Below, piece after piece: positions 42,137 to 50,718 of a stretch of DNA of 64,000 bases. Source of the DNA: CAYPIE01 sp964410665. GTDB lineage: Bacteria; Planctomycetota; Planctomycetia; Gemmatales; Gemmataceae. Under the pieces are notes generated by a model. That model worked only from the letters and a program-made list of their open reading frames with translations, was not told the origin of the DNA and did no database searches. Location: assembly GCA_964410665.1 (NCBI GenBank), contig CAYPIE010000025.1, positions 1-64,000 of the forward strand, written 5' to 3'. Made by a program: the position numbers and the translations under genes. The number at the start of each line of letters is the position of its first letter. Positions within the stretch are counted from its first letter, which is position 1.

Positions 42137-45100
42137 ATGGCCGGTTCCGATGCTGATTTGTCACCCACCGACGCCTTGATCGTTGAGCGGCTCTGCGACA
42201 GCTACGAGGCGGCGTGGAAGCGGGGTGAACCCCCTCAGCTCGAGGCCTATCTAGACCAGTCCCCTGCGACTCTCCGATGCCGGCTGTTCCGCGAACTCTT
42301 CCTATTGGAGCTCGAATACCGCCGGCGTGGCGGCACGCCCCTGGACGCGAGCGAGTGTCAGCGCCGCTTCCCCGACGATACCGAGGCCTGGCAGGCAGTA
42401 CTTCGGAACCATCCGATGAAGCCCGCCGGTACTGCCAACCAGGCCCCATCGGAGCAAACCGTCGACGGGCCGACCCGAGCCGGCTCGGCAACGGTCCCCG
42501 TACTTGCCAAGTTGCCGACACGGTTCGTCGTGGGGGAACTGGTGGGTCGCGGTGGCATGGGTTGCGTCTGGCGTGCTCGGGACACCACCTTGGGGCGGGA
42601 GGTCGCTATCAAGGTGATGCTGGTAGACCCCGCTCAGTATCCCGACTTGGCGCGCCGCTTTCAGGAAGAGGTTCGCATCACCGCCCAATTGCAGCACCCG
42701 AGCATCGTACCGGTCCATGACCTGGGCCAAACCGAGGACGGCTACCCTTTCCTGGTCATGAAGCTGATCAAGGGCCAGACCTTGGCCAAACTGCTCGCCG
42801 ACCGCGAGCAGCCGTGGGAGCATCTGCCCCAGCTGGTCCAGGTGTTCGGCCAGCTCGCCCAGGCCATCGGCTATGCCCACAGTCGTGGCACCATTCACCG
42901 CGACCTCAAGCCGTCAAACGTCATGGTCGGGTCCTTCGGCGAGGTCCAGGTCATGGACTGGGGTCTAGCCAAGGTGCTCCCTACCGGCGGCGACCCGGAG
43001 CCCGCGACCGAGTCTGACACCGTCATCTCCACGGAGCGCCAGACGGGTGAATCAACCCAACACGGCCAGATCATGGGCACCTGGGCGTATATGCCCCCCG
43101 AACAGGCTTGTGGCCTCGTCGACAAGATTAATCAGCGCAGCGATGTGTTCGCACTGGGGGCAATGCTTTGCGAGACCCTGACCGGGTCCCCGGCCTACGT
43201 CGGAGAAGCGGGGATCATCCGGCAGCGGGCTCAAGAGGCCGACTTGGAGGAGACGTACACCCGCCTCAAGAACTCCACGGCCCCGGCGGAGTTGGTCACA
43301 CTGGCCGAAAAGTGTCTGGCCGCGCGACCCCGGGACCGGCTCGCCGACGCAGGCCAGGTGGCGGCGGCGGTTACCGCATATCAGGACGCCGTCCAGTCGC
43401 GGCTCGAGCACGAACAACTGGAACGGGAACGCCAGCAAATCAAGGCAGCCGAAGACCATCGGCGGCAAAAGCTCTGGGCGGGAATCACGGTCTCCTCGCT
43501 GGCAGCGTGCCTCCTACTGGCAGCCGGCCTCGGGGTGACCAACCACTACCGCAACCACTCCCAACAACAGGCCGAAAAAGCCCAGCAAGCTCGCCTCAAG
43601 ACACGACAAACGCTCGACCAATGGACTTCAACAACCCTCGGCTGGCTGGGTCGCCAGCCCGAGATTACTCAGGATCAACAGCGATTCCTCCGCCAGGTGC
43701 TCGCTCAGTACGAAACCCTTGCACGGGAAGACGGAGGCGGGGTCGAGGAGCGCAAGGCCTTGGTCCAGGCTCACTGGAAGATCTGCCAGATCCGTTTAGA
43801 GTTGGGCTTGATCGACCAGGCGATCGAGGCAGCCGAGCGGTCCGTCGTCGAAAGTCGCTCCTTAAGGGGAGATTTCCCTTCCCAGCCCGCTTTCCAGGAA
43901 ATGCACGCTGAGGCACAGCACCGCCTGGCAGACACTTATCTTCGGCGAGGCAATGAGACCCGTGGGGATTACGAGAAGGCAGCAAAGCTGTTGCAGGCGT
44001 CGATTCATACCCGGGGACCGGCGGAGGACACCTTGAACCTCGTCGGCCTTGTGGGGTCACACCAGCAACTTGGCAATCTAGAGTTGCAACGGGGGCGTAC
44101 GGACGCCGCGGCCGCCGCACTCGAACAAGCCCTAAAGTGTCTCGGTTCTCGACCGGCCCACGACCACTCATCTACTCCTACGCTCCTAAGCCTCGCAGGA
44201 GAGATCTATCTAAGCCGCGGGTTCCTCCACGAGAGGAAAGCGCTTCGCTCGCCGCCCGGCGATGCCAAAGCCATGCGGGATCTCAAGCAGGCACTACGAA
44301 ACTATCAGCAGGCCGTCGAGTACTTTGAGAAGCAAGCCTCAGTGCAGCCAAGCCCGACGGCCCTTCGTCAATTGGCCGGCGGCTATTCATCCCTAGGGCT
44401 CGGTCTGTACTACCTGGCACGTTGGGACGAAGCGGTGGCAGCGCACCAGAGAGCCGTATCAATCGCACAAGATATCGCCGACGAATTCCCCGTTTTCGAA
44501 GAACATCAGCATTTGTTGGCCGTTTGCCTGAATAACCTGGCCATCGCCCTGGATGACTCGGGATCCGTGGAAGAAGCGGCTGAGGTATACGACCGATTGA
44601 TTGCTCTACGAGAGACCATGGTCGAGAAATACGGCGATGAAGTCTTCACCCACCATTCGACACTCTCCAGTGTTTATTGCAACTACGCTCACCTGATGCG
44701 CGATATGGGGAAGCCGGGAGAAGCGATCGAATGGTATGACCGGGCGATCAAGGCACTTGAACCGAGACTACAACAAGACAGTCAGCTCGTCGATGCTACC
44801 TCCTTCAAGCGGAATGCCTACTCCGGGCGGGCTCAGGCCTATCAACTGCTCGAACACCATGACCAGGCGATCAGCGACTTCGAGGCTAGCCAGCGATGGG
44901 GGAACAAGAAAGCACTGACAGCCGCGAGAATCCAACTGTCTAAGCAGGACCGGGCCAAGGCCACGCAGATAGCCGAACGAGCAATCGAAAAGAGCCAACA
45001 ACGCTGGCGGGATTACCTCAACGCCGCCCGCCTGTTTGCCCTTGCTGCCCGCTGGGAGCCGGACGCCTCCACCCGAGAGTCGTATGCCGACCGGGCCATC

Positions 45101-45301
45101 GAGCTCCTGGAAGAAGCTATTCGCAGACACTTCCCCAACGCTGAATGGCTCAAACGGGCTCGCGACTTCGACGCCCTGCGCAATCGAGCCGGCTTCCAGC
45201 TTGTCGTCGACAAGCTGGAAGCCCAGGCTGAGGCACGCCGAGCTGCCGAGGGAGATGAACCTACCGCCCGCCCCGATCACCAGAACCGCACATGCCAGTA
45301 A
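42137..45301 (+). CDS. Membrane Ser/Thr protein kinase with C-terminal TPR repeats
   Basis: The 1054-aa protein has an N-terminal helical segment, then a Hanks-type kinase domain from about residue 130 (glycine loop GELVGRGGMGCVWRAR, Lys in EVAIKVM, HRDLKPSNVMV, DWGLAK in place of DFG, MPPEQA). One transmembrane helix follows at about 450-470 (ITVSSLAACLLLAAGLGV), then roughly 500 residues of TPR-like repeats (YLARWDEAVAAHQRAVSIAQ, DRLIALRETMVEKYGDE, EAIEWYDRAIKALEP). The TPRs would lie outside the cytoplasm and sense or bind partners. The 3' end overlaps the convergent BON gene by 25 bp. Confidence 0.92.
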   Translation: MAGSDADLSPTDALIVERLCDSYEAAWKRGEPPQLEAYLDQSPATLRCRLFRELFLLELEYRRRGGTPLDASECQRRFPDDTEAWQAVLRNHPMKPAGTANQAPSEQTVDGPTRAGSATVPVLAKLPTRFVVGELVGRGGMGCVWRARDTTLGREVAIKVMLVDPAQYPDLARRFQEEVRITAQLQHPSIVPVHDLGQTEDGYPFLVMKLIKGQTLAKLLADREQPWEHLPQLVQVFGQLAQAIGYAHSRGTIHRDLKPSNVMVGSFGEVQVMDWGLAKVLPTGGDPEPATESDTVISTERQTGESTQHGQIMGTWAYMPPEQACGLVDKINQRSDVFALGAMLCETLTGSPAYVGEAGIIRQRAQEADLEETYTRLKNSTAPAELVTLAEKCLAARPRDRLADAGQVAAAVTAYQDAVQSRLEHEQLERERQQIKAAEDHRRQKLWAGITVSSLAACLLLAAGLGVTNHYRNHSQQQAEKAQQARLKTRQTLDQWTSTTLGWLGRQPEITQDQQRFLRQVLAQYETLAREDGGGVEERKALVQAHWKICQIRLELGLIDQAIEAAERSVVESRSLRGDFPSQPAFQEMHAEAQHRLADTYLRRGNETRGDYEKAAKLLQASIHTRGPAEDTLNLVGLVGSHQQLGNLELQRGRTDAAAAALEQALKCLGSRPAHDHSSTPTLLSLAGEIYLSRGFLHERKALRSPPGDAKAMRDLKQALRNYQQAVEYFEKQASVQPSPTALRQLAGGYSSLGLGLYYLARWDEAVAAHQRAVSIAQDIADEFPVFEEHQHLLAVCLNNLAIALDDSGSVEEAAEVYDRLIALRETMVEKYGDEVFTHHSTLSSVYCNYAHLMRDMGKPGEAIEWYDRAIKALEPRLQQDSQLVDATSFKRNAYSGRAQAYQLLEHHDQAISDFEASQRWGNKKALTAARIQLSKQDRAKATQIAERAIEKSQQRWRDYLNAARLFALAARWEPDASTRESYADRAIELLEEAIRRHFPNAEWLKRARDFDALRNRAGFQLVVDKLEAQAEARRAAEGDEPTARPDHQNRTCQ

Positions 45302-46038
45302 TCTTGCGGCGTCGCATGGCGGCCGTAGTACCAGTGCCCATCTTCCCACTCCAAGCTAACCTTCCGCCAGCCCAGGGGTACCTTCGGGAAGGGGTAGAAG
45401 GGACCGATGAACGGCCAGGCATTGTAAGGATAGACCAGTGGGTAGCCGACCCGCGAGAAGTTGTTGTATGGAGCATACGTTGGCCACGCATAAGGCGGCA
45501 TCTTCGGCGGATTCTGATCGTAAGTCGGATACAGCGGCGGTGCCACCGGTGCAGGATCACTTTCGGCTCCGACAATCGGTGCACCAGGTGCTCCAACCGA
45601 GCCCGGGACGGGACCACTCACCATTGGCCCAGGGATCGGACCTCCCATGGTACCACCCATGATGCCCCCAGGAGCTGGACCTCCCGAGGTGTGTCCGCCA
45701 AAGCTGGTTAACAACTCGTTGGATACGTTGGACACGCCATTAAGTTTGCGGACAAACGTTTCGATCTGGCCGCGTTGCTCGACATTCGGTACCGAACCGC
45801 GGAGATGGACTTGGCCGTTGATAGCCACGATCGACAAGTTCGCGCCTTTGGTCAGTCCGCTACCGCGGAGATTTTTTGCAACGCGATCGGCCAGTGTCTG
45901 ATTTGGATTGTTGCCCTTGGACAGATTGGGCAGGCTCGTCGGCCGGGACATCAGCCGCCCCGACTCCTGAGCCGTCACACCCCCAGCAAACAAACCACCT
46001 ACCAGGATGCTCAGCAGACGGAGTTTGTGCAGCTTCAT
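45277..46038 (-). CDS. Secreted BON-domain protein with proline-rich tail
   Basis: The 253-aa product has a signal peptide (LRLLSILVGGLFAGGVTAQE) and a BON domain (LADRVAKNLRGSGL, LSIVAINGQVHLRGSVPNVE, IETFVRKLNGVSNVSNELL). A Gly/Pro-rich tail of about 110 residues ends in a Tyr/Trp-rich segment (GYPLVYPYNAWPFIGPFYPF, HWYYGRHATPQDYW). BON domains bind phospholipids or other envelope parts. GGAGAGG sits just before the ATG at 46038; the frame extends upstream to 46185 without family similarity. Confidence 0.85.
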   Translation of the reverse strand: MKLHKLRLLSILVGGLFAGGVTAQESGRLMSRPTSLPNLSKGNNPNQTLADRVAKNLRGSGLTKGANLSIVAINGQVHLRGSVPNVEQRGQIETFVRKLNGVSNVSNELLTSFGGHTSGGPAPGGIMGGTMGGPIPGPMVSGPVPGSVGAPGAPIVGAESDPAPVAPPLYPTYDQNPPKMPPYAWPTYAPYNNFSRVGYPLVYPYNAWPFIGPFYPFPKVPLGWRKVSLEWEDGHWYYGRHATPQDYWHVRFW

Positions 46039-46361
46039 GCCTCTCCTCCAGGATAAGTGTGCGTGTTCGTCTCGACGAACTAGCTTCGACTGAACAATGG
46101 ATCGACTCGCACCAGGCGGATTCACCCGTCTAGCCGGGCATTTCCGCAAAGCCGGGCGAGGCGGGCAACCCTGCGATCCGGTCAATCGCGAGAGTCAGTG
46201 CAAACTGCACCAACGAACCATTCCTCGCAAACTTCCCAAACCCAGGATGAACTTTGGCGAAAGTCATCCTCGCCCCCACCCTACGAACGAGTTGGTCCCA
46301 CCATGGTAAAATCGGGTGTCTCGACGGTATGGCCCTGGTTACACGCACCGGAACGAACCTC
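46039..46361. other. Divergent promoter region
   Basis: About 320 bp between the BON gene and the bilin-reductase-like gene, with no recognisable gene or repeat. Confidence 0.35.
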
Positions 46362-47087
46362 ATGTTAGAACTGGTTGGCTGGACCTTGCCCGATCTGTGG
46401 ACGGCTCTGGGTAACCTAGACCGTCGTGCCGAGAACAGGCCGTCTCAGTTCCGCGGATGCACTGTCGGAGAAGGAGCCGTTGCCACTCGACTAGAAAGCG
46501 ATGGCTGGTTGCTGGCCGGGGGGCGATTGAACCTTAAATACACTCGCATCCAAAGCAGATCGTTTGACATTGCTACGGTCATGCTCTATCCCACCGCGGA
46601 TCCGGCTCTCCTGCCCATCTTTGCCGCGGAATGGGTCATCGTCGGCGAACGTGCGCATGCCCTGATCCTCGACGTCGAGACAGCCGGAGACTGGCCGAAT
46701 CTACAGACCGATCTGGCCCGCTACTTCTCGGACATGGGTCCACGCTGGCATCCGGTGTTCCCAGCCAATCCCGATCGACCCGCCTGGTTTCAGGAAATCG
46801 CTCAGCCTTGGGCCATCTTTTCCAGCGGCACTGTGGATCAACTGGGCCTCCTCCGAGAGGCCTACCAGGACTACGCTCGGGTTGCCATCGAACAGGTGTA
46901 TCGGCCACGACTCGAACAAGCTCAGGCAGGCCCCGATCACCCGGCAGTCACGGCCTACAAGCAACACCATTATGAACATTCGCCAGGTCGACGTTTACTG
47001 ACCACCCGATTCGGCCACGACTATACTGAAACCTTACTCCAGAACTGGCATTTCGGACCAGCGCCCCAAATCCTCGAGCCCTTGTAG
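46362..47087 (+). CDS. Ferredoxin-dependent bilin reductase-like protein
   Basis: The 241-aa protein resembles the ferredoxin-dependent bilin reductase (HY2/PcyA) family in length and in its C-terminal half: FAAEWVIVGERAHALILDVE in the central sheet, FSSGTVDQLGLLREAYQDYA, then AVTAYKQHHYEHSPGRRLLT and TRFGHDYTETLLQNWHFG, the helical block that closes the bilin pocket. Family enzymes reduce biliverdin with ferredoxin. No heme oxygenase or phytochrome gene is nearby, and the organism looks heterotrophic. The assignment is by pattern and needs a profile search. ATG 46329 is an alternative start. Confidence 0.55.
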   Translation: MLELVGWTLPDLWTALGNLDRRAENRPSQFRGCTVGEGAVATRLESDGWLLAGGRLNLKYTRIQSRSFDIATVMLYPTADPALLPIFAAEWVIVGERAHALILDVETAGDWPNLQTDLARYFSDMGPRWHPVFPANPDRPAWFQEIAQPWAIFSSGTVDQLGLLREAYQDYARVAIEQVYRPRLEQAQAGPDHPAVTAYKQHHYEHSPGRRLLTTRFGHDYTETLLQNWHFGPAPQILEPL

Positions 47088-47228
47088 TCGACATTCTCAA
47101 CGTTTACCGACATCAAAACGAAGCTCAGCACAAAATAACCTTTCAGATCCCGTTGTCCTCGTAAACCGTCTATCTTATTATTCACTTCTTCTTACCCAAT
47201 TTACCCTGTTTCACAGTGAGGACCGCGA

Positions 47229-48032
47229 ATGTATTCGGTTGTATTAATGGCCGCGATGACTGCTGGAGGCGGCGAGATGCCCACTTTTGGCGGTCTATTT
47301 CGTCGGGGATGTCATGGCTGCTATGCCAGCTGTCATGGTTGCTACGGATCCTGTTATGGCTGCATGGGTGCCTGCCATGGGTGTTGTGGCGGTTGCTTTG
47401 GAGCATGCTACGGCGGCTGTGCTGGCTGCTATGGTGGGTGTAGTGGTTGCTACGGAGGCTGCAGTGGCTGCTACGGTGGTTGTGTGGGCTGCTTCGGGGG
47501 CTGTGGCGGTTGTTACGGTGGCTGCTATGGTAGCTGTCACGGGCAATACATGTTTAGCTGCCATGGGTGCTATGGAGCGAGCTATGCTCCGATCGGTTGT
47601 CATGGCTCTTCGCTTCTGCCCTATGCTCCCCCTGTGTATAACCCTCCTATCATGGACCATACTTACGGGGCTGGAGTGCCAGTTGCACCCACCGCACCAT
47701 CTACGCCTATGAATACTTTGCCGAAGTCGGAAGATCAAAACAATCAAGGGACTTCTCTTCAGGCGGCTAGCTTGCTCCTCGATCTGCCCGAAGAGGCCAA
47801 ACTGTATGTTGACGAGCAACAGATCCCGATCCGCTCCGGGCAGCGTCGCTTCCACACTCCACCGCTGGAGCCAGGCCAAACCTTCTTCTATGACGTCCGG
47901 GTGGTCCTGGAGAAGGATGGCCAGCAAGTGGAAGAGCGTAAGCGGGTGCTCGTCCATGCCGGGGAGACCGTCGAGGCTTCGTTCGCGGGGCTGATGCAAC
48001 GTTTTGATCGCATGCTCGCCAGTGCGAAATAA
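47229..48032 (+). CDS. Cys/Gly-rich repeat protein with C-terminal TIGR03000 domain
   Basis: The 267-aa product has about 80 residues of near-tandem CxGC/GCYGG units (GCYGGCSGCYGGCSGCYGG), about 35 Cys in all, starting near residue 28. A Pro-rich linker follows (YAPPVYNPPIMD), then a TIGR03000 planctomycete domain (ASLLLDLPEEAKLYVDEQQI, RRFHTPPLEPGQTFFYDVRV, RVLVHAGETVEASF). There is no obvious signal peptide. The Cys array could bind metal or form a cross-linked envelope material. GAGG precedes the ATG. A strand of similar composition is known next to TIGR03000 domains in related genomes. Confidence 0.85.
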   Translation: MYSVVLMAAMTAGGGEMPTFGGLFRRGCHGCYASCHGCYGSCYGCMGACHGCCGGCFGACYGGCAGCYGGCSGCYGGCSGCYGGCVGCFGGCGGCYGGCYGSCHGQYMFSCHGCYGASYAPIGCHGSSLLPYAPPVYNPPIMDHTYGAGVPVAPTAPSTPMNTLPKSEDQNNQGTSLQAASLLLDLPEEAKLYVDEQQIPIRSGQRRFHTPPLEPGQTFFYDVRVVLEKDGQQVEERKRVLVHAGETVEASFAGLMQRFDRMLASAK

Positions 48033-48149
48033 CTTGTTTGGGGGAGTTGCTGCCTTCGGTAGCGATCTCCCCTTGACGCTCGCTTGCTGCGAGAATGTGA
48101 TAGCATCTAGCAGGAGTTTGCGTGCAGGGACGAGGAAAGGCGCCAGTTG

Positions 48150-48968
48150 ATGAGTATGGCCAATCGACCAAAACGGGGAATTCCCGAGGGTCTGTGGATC
48201 CGCTGCCCCGCCTGTGGTGCTACCATCTTTCGCAAAGAAGCCGAAAAGCACTACAACGTTTGCCCCGAGTGTGATCATCATTTCTACTTATCAGCGCGGC
48301 AACGCATTCAGCAGTTGCTCGACCCGGACAGCTTCGAGGAGTGGTTCACCGAGCTCCACCCGGTCGACCCACTAGAATTCAGCGACCGCATTCCCTACAG
48401 TCAACGCCTTCGCCAAGAGCAAGCAAAAACCGGGATGGCCGATGCCGCCGTGGTCGGTAAAGGTTTCATCCGGGGCCGCCAGGTGGTCCTGGGCATCACT
48501 GATTTTGCCTTCATGGCTGGCAGTATGGGTTCGGTGGTAGGCGAGAAGTTGACTCGCGCAGTCGAAGCCGCTACGGACCAGCAAATGCCGTTGATCTTTG
48601 TCAGCGGTTCGGGTGGTGGCGCACGGATGCAAGAAGGCATTCTGTCGTTGATGCAAATGGCCAAGATTTCATGTGCCCTTGCAAAATTTGATCAGATCGG
48701 TGGCTTATACATTTCCGTGCTCACCAACCCCACCATGGGGGGGGTCGCCGCCAGCTTTGCCCTGCAGGGTGATCTGACGCTCGCGGAGCCTGGAGCCATG
48801 ATTGGCTTCGCCGGCAAACGCACCATCTGGAATACTGTCCGTCTCGAGTTGCCCGAAGGCTTTCAGACCAGTGAGTTCCTGCTTCGCAAAGGATTCATCG
48901 ATCGAATTGTGCATCGCCGCGAACTCCGAACCGAAGTCGCTCGCATGATTGACTACTGCGAACACTGA
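48150..48968 (+). CDS. accD: Acetyl-CoA carboxylase carboxyltransferase subunit beta
   Basis: The 272-aa subunit carries the N-terminal zinc finger (CPACGATIF ... CPECDHHF) and the crotonase-fold carboxyltransferase core: ITDFAFMAGSMGSVVGEKLT, FVSGSGGGARMQEGILSLMQ, LTNPTMGGVAASFALQGD, PGAMIGFAGKR. It transfers CO2 from biotin to acetyl-CoA in the first step of fatty-acid synthesis. AGGAAAGG lies upstream of ATG 48150, and a second ATG two codons later is possible. The next gene (kinase) starts 36 bp downstream. The alpha subunit is not in the window. Confidence 0.96.
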   Translation: MSMANRPKRGIPEGLWIRCPACGATIFRKEAEKHYNVCPECDHHFYLSARQRIQQLLDPDSFEEWFTELHPVDPLEFSDRIPYSQRLRQEQAKTGMADAAVVGKGFIRGRQVVLGITDFAFMAGSMGSVVGEKLTRAVEAATDQQMPLIFVSGSGGGARMQEGILSLMQMAKISCALAKFDQIGGLYISVLTNPTMGGVAASFALQGDLTLAEPGAMIGFAGKRTIWNTVRLELPEGFQTSEFLLRKGFIDRIVHRRELRTEVARMIDYCEH

Positions 48969-49003
48969 TTCGCCAGATCCACTTTTGCAATGAGGGCACC
49001 TCC

Positions 49004-49933
49004 GTGGGCTTTCTGGATGGCTTGTTCAAAATCTTTTCGGGGGGGAACAAGCAGAAAGGTTCCACCCCTGCCAAACCAAAGCGAAAGAAACTGGTCCGTA
49101 CCGAGATCGAAAAACGCTTTGACATCCGACGCCGCTCCGGTCAGGGGAGCATGTCCAAAGTATATCAGGCTTATGACAAGCAATTGTTTCGCACGGTGTG
49201 CTTAAAAATCCTCGACAAGGTCAAGACCGAACGCTTCGAACAGCGCTTTCGCATGTTGGGCCTGGACCGCCCCACCGAGGGCGAAATCTGCATGGAGCTT
49301 CGCCACGTCAACCTGGTCCAAACCTATGATCACGGCATCTCGAACAAGGGTGAGCCGTTTCTGGTGATGGAATGGATCGAAGGACTCGGGCTGAATTATC
49401 TGATCGAGACCAAAAGCAAACAACTCGAGGGCAATCGCTTCAACTACTTACGCCAGCTGGCCAATGCGCTTGACTACTTGCATATGCAACGTTTCATCCA
49501 TCGCGACTTGTGCCCGCGTAATGTGATGATCGATCAAGAAGGGCAAATCAAACTGATCGACTTTGGCCTGACCATCCCGTATACTCCCCAATTCTGTCAA
49601 CCCGGGAACCGTACCGGCACTGCCGACTATCTGGCTCCGGAAATCATCAAACGACAACGTACCGATCACCGAGTCGACCTGTTTGCCCTTGGAGTGACGG
49701 CCTATGAAGTCTTCACGGGGGAGTTACCCTGGGAACGATCTCCCTCCTCGGATGAAACCCTCCGTAAGCACCTAAACCAACCTCCGCGTGACCCACGCGA
49801 CCTCTCTGCCAGCCTGGACGATGATCTGGCCCGCTTTCTGCTCAAGTCGATCGCTCGCGAGCCTAGCGCACGCTTTGGTAGTGCCCGCGAGTTCCGCGAG
49901 GCACTCGATGAACTCGACCCACAGGAGGCTTAA
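49004..49933 (+). CDS. Soluble Ser/Thr protein kinase-like protein with altered HRD loop
   Basis: The 309-aa single-domain kinase has a glycine loop (RRSGQGSMSKVYQAYD), Lys in VCLKIL, MEWIEGLGLNYLIE, DFG (KLIDFGLTI), and LAPEII with a normal C-lobe. In the catalytic loop, HRDLCPRNVM has Cys where HRDLKPxN has Lys; Asp and Asn remain. So catalysis may be reduced, or the enzyme may be Tyr-like or a pseudokinase. No membrane helix or sensor is fused. It starts with GTG at 49004, 36 bp after accD, and may be co-transcribed with it. Confidence 0.88.
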   Translation: MGFLDGLFKIFSGGNKQKGSTPAKPKRKKLVRTEIEKRFDIRRRSGQGSMSKVYQAYDKQLFRTVCLKILDKVKTERFEQRFRMLGLDRPTEGEICMELRHVNLVQTYDHGISNKGEPFLVMEWIEGLGLNYLIETKSKQLEGNRFNYLRQLANALDYLHMQRFIHRDLCPRNVMIDQEGQIKLIDFGLTIPYTPQFCQPGNRTGTADYLAPEIIKRQRTDHRVDLFALGVTAYEVFTGELPWERSPSSDETLRKHLNQPPRDPRDLSASLDDDLARFLLKSIAREPSARFGSAREFREALDELDPQEA

Positions 49934-50718
49934 GAGGTTCCTTCAAGCATGGCATCCCACCAGTCGGTGACAAACATGTGACCGGGCTTGTGTGTGATGA
50001 CCAACGGCAACTGAGCTGCCACAGCGACAGCCTGAGGTGTGACCCCACAAGCCCAAAACACTGGCAACTCGCCCTCTCCGATCGGTACTGGTTCCCCGTA
50101 ATCGGGCCGATCCAAGTTGCGAATTCCGATGGCCGCTGGAACGCCCAGATGGATCGGTGCCCCGTGCACCCTTGGAAACCGGCTGCAGATCTCGGTTGCC
50201 CGAATTGTCTGCACCGGGGTCAATGGCCGCATCGAAACCACCATGGGTCCAGCAAACACGCCTGCTGTACGACAAGCCAGATTCGTCCGGTACATCGGCA
50301 CATTCCGGCGACATTCTAGATGCCGCACGGGCACTCCCGCAGCCACCAGGGCATGCTCAAAGGTAAAGGAGCAACCGAGCAAAAAGGCCACCAGATCATC
50401 TCGCCACAGATCGCCAATCTCGGTCCGTTCCTCGATCAACTCCCCGTGCCGATAAACTCGATAGCTCGGCAGATCGGTACGCAAATCAGCTCCAGGTGCC
50501 AGAAGCTCAGGATGTGGATTCCCGGCTTCGGTCACCTCCAAGAGGGGACATGACTTCGGATTCCGTTGGCAGAACAACAGAAAATCAAACGCCAGGTTCT
50601 GGGGTACGATCACGAGGTTCGCTTGGACCCTACCGGGTACCTGGCCCGGCGTTGATCCGGTATACCGGCCAGTGCGGCATGCCGCGCGAAGTTCGACAGG
50701 GTCGGTGTAAGTCTGCAT
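49930..50718 (-). CDS. DUF1445 (YcsI-type putative hydro-lyase) protein
   Basis: The 262-aa product is a DUF1445 protein: GRVQANLVIVPQNLAFDFLL, LPSYRVYRHGELIEE, DDLVAFLLGCSFTFEHALVA, RNVPMYRTNLAC, PVFWACGVTPQAVA and THKPGHMFVTDW. In animals this domain is fused to the DUF4392 domain in D-glutamate cyclase (DGLUCY). Here the DUF4392 gene lies directly upstream, with its TAA overlapping this ATG by one base. The operon therefore looks like a split version of that enzyme. Role in D-glutamate or oxoproline metabolism is inferred from that. Confidence 0.9.
   Translation of the reverse strand: MQTYTDPVELRAACRTGRYTGSTPGQVPGRVQANLVIVPQNLAFDFLLFCQRNPKSCPLLEVTEAGNPHPELLAPGADLRTDLPSYRVYRHGELIEERTEIGDLWRDDLVAFLLGCSFTFEHALVAAGVPVRHLECRRNVPMYRTNLACRTAGVFAGPMVVSMRPLTPVQTIRATEICSRFPRVHGAPIHLGVPAAIGIRNLDRPDYGEPVPIGEGELPVFWACGVTPQAVAVAAQLPLVITHKPGHMFVTDWWDAMLEGTS

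Noticed and set aside
47295..48281. 328-aa minus frame with Ala/Thr-rich repeats opposite the Cys/Gly-rich gene
   Set aside because: The repeat-coding DNA gives an open antisense frame. The plus frame ends in a genuine TIGR03000 domain, so the antisense frame is a shadow.
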